Shown: in pieces, positions 21,354 through 21,366 of the stretch | Position numbering within the stretch: the first letter of the stretch is position 1 | How the letters are laid out: each line of letters opens with the position of its first letter | Translations under genes and position numbers: made by a program | Notes under the pieces: model-generated | What the model was told of the DNA's origin: nothing | Databases searched by the model: none | The model's input: only the letters and a program-made list of their open reading frames with translations | Assembly: GCA_035634255.1 (NCBI GenBank) | Contig: DASQDI010000050.1 | Coordinates: 1-21,366, forward strand | Length of the DNA: 21,366 bases | Origin: DATLMR01 sp035634255 | Lineage (GTDB): Bacteria; Acidobacteriota; Blastocatellia; UBA7656 | Direction: 5' to 3'

Positions 21354-21366
21354 GCTTAACCCGGCT
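21354..21366 (-). repeat. Possible attC site 13 (cut by window edge)
   Basis: GCTTAAC (21354-21360) matches RYYYAAC and is followed by CCGGCT, a GC-rich start like other arms of this array. Only 13 nt are visible, so the call rests on the box and its spacing. Confidence 0.4.

Overview
The window looks like a chromosomal segment of a soil- or sediment-type Acidobacteriota, probably near Blastocatellia. This lineage is inferred from gene families (a Tricorn-like S41 protease with a propeller, an orphan MacB/FtsX 'ADOP' permease, a Sec-secreted RHS protein, a YCF48-like Asp-box protein) and a moderately high GC content. No marker gene is present, so the lineage is an inference.

Region 1 (1-12940) is ordinary chromosome read on the + strand. 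It holds a 5'-truncated propeller/PDZ/S41 protease (1-3237), an ADOP permease without an adjacent ATPase (3431-5869), a 381-bp spacer, a 1803-residue RHS/YD-repeat protein (6251-11662) and a membrane-anchored Asp-box propeller (11813-12940). The RHS C-terminal tip resembles a SleB-type cell-wall hydrolase, so the protein looks like a polymorphic toxin. The propeller gene just downstream is exported and might be its partner.

Region 2 (about 13050 to the right edge) is an integron gene-cassette array read on the - strand. Twelve attC recombination sites of 89-93 bp, one degenerate site and one site cut by the window edge separate 13 short cassettes. Each complete site has core boxes related to RYYYAAC and GTTRRRY and an imperfect inverted repeat. 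The best-preserved sites show two extra unpaired bases 6 nt apart in the arm next to the upstream gene, the arrangement of the extrahelical bases of classical attC sites. Three reading frames end inside the RYYYAAC box. The orientation puts the attI/integrase end to the right of the window, if it exists. No integrase is visible here, so the array is either the distal part of a chromosomal integron or an integrase-less attC cluster.

Cassette contents from right (proximal) to left (distal): an ORF-less cassette; a DUF3072 protein read in the opposite (+) direction with its own sigma-54-like promoter and terminator; a 159-bp cassette with only a micro-ORF; a secreted NTF2/DUF4440-like protein; a two-gene cassette (small secreted protein plus secreted NHL-like propeller, ATGA overlap); a frameshifted small membrane protein; a SnoaL-like protein; a lipoprotein gene broken by an in-frame TGA; a HAD phosphatase; a DUF4279 protein; a nucleotidyltransferase; an Ala/Lys-rich basic protein; and a frame-disrupted relic resembling an Imm1-type immunity protein. 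The genes are functionally unrelated, as expected for cassettes. Three of the 13 are broken, which fits a poorly expressed distal array, although assembly indels are an alternative.
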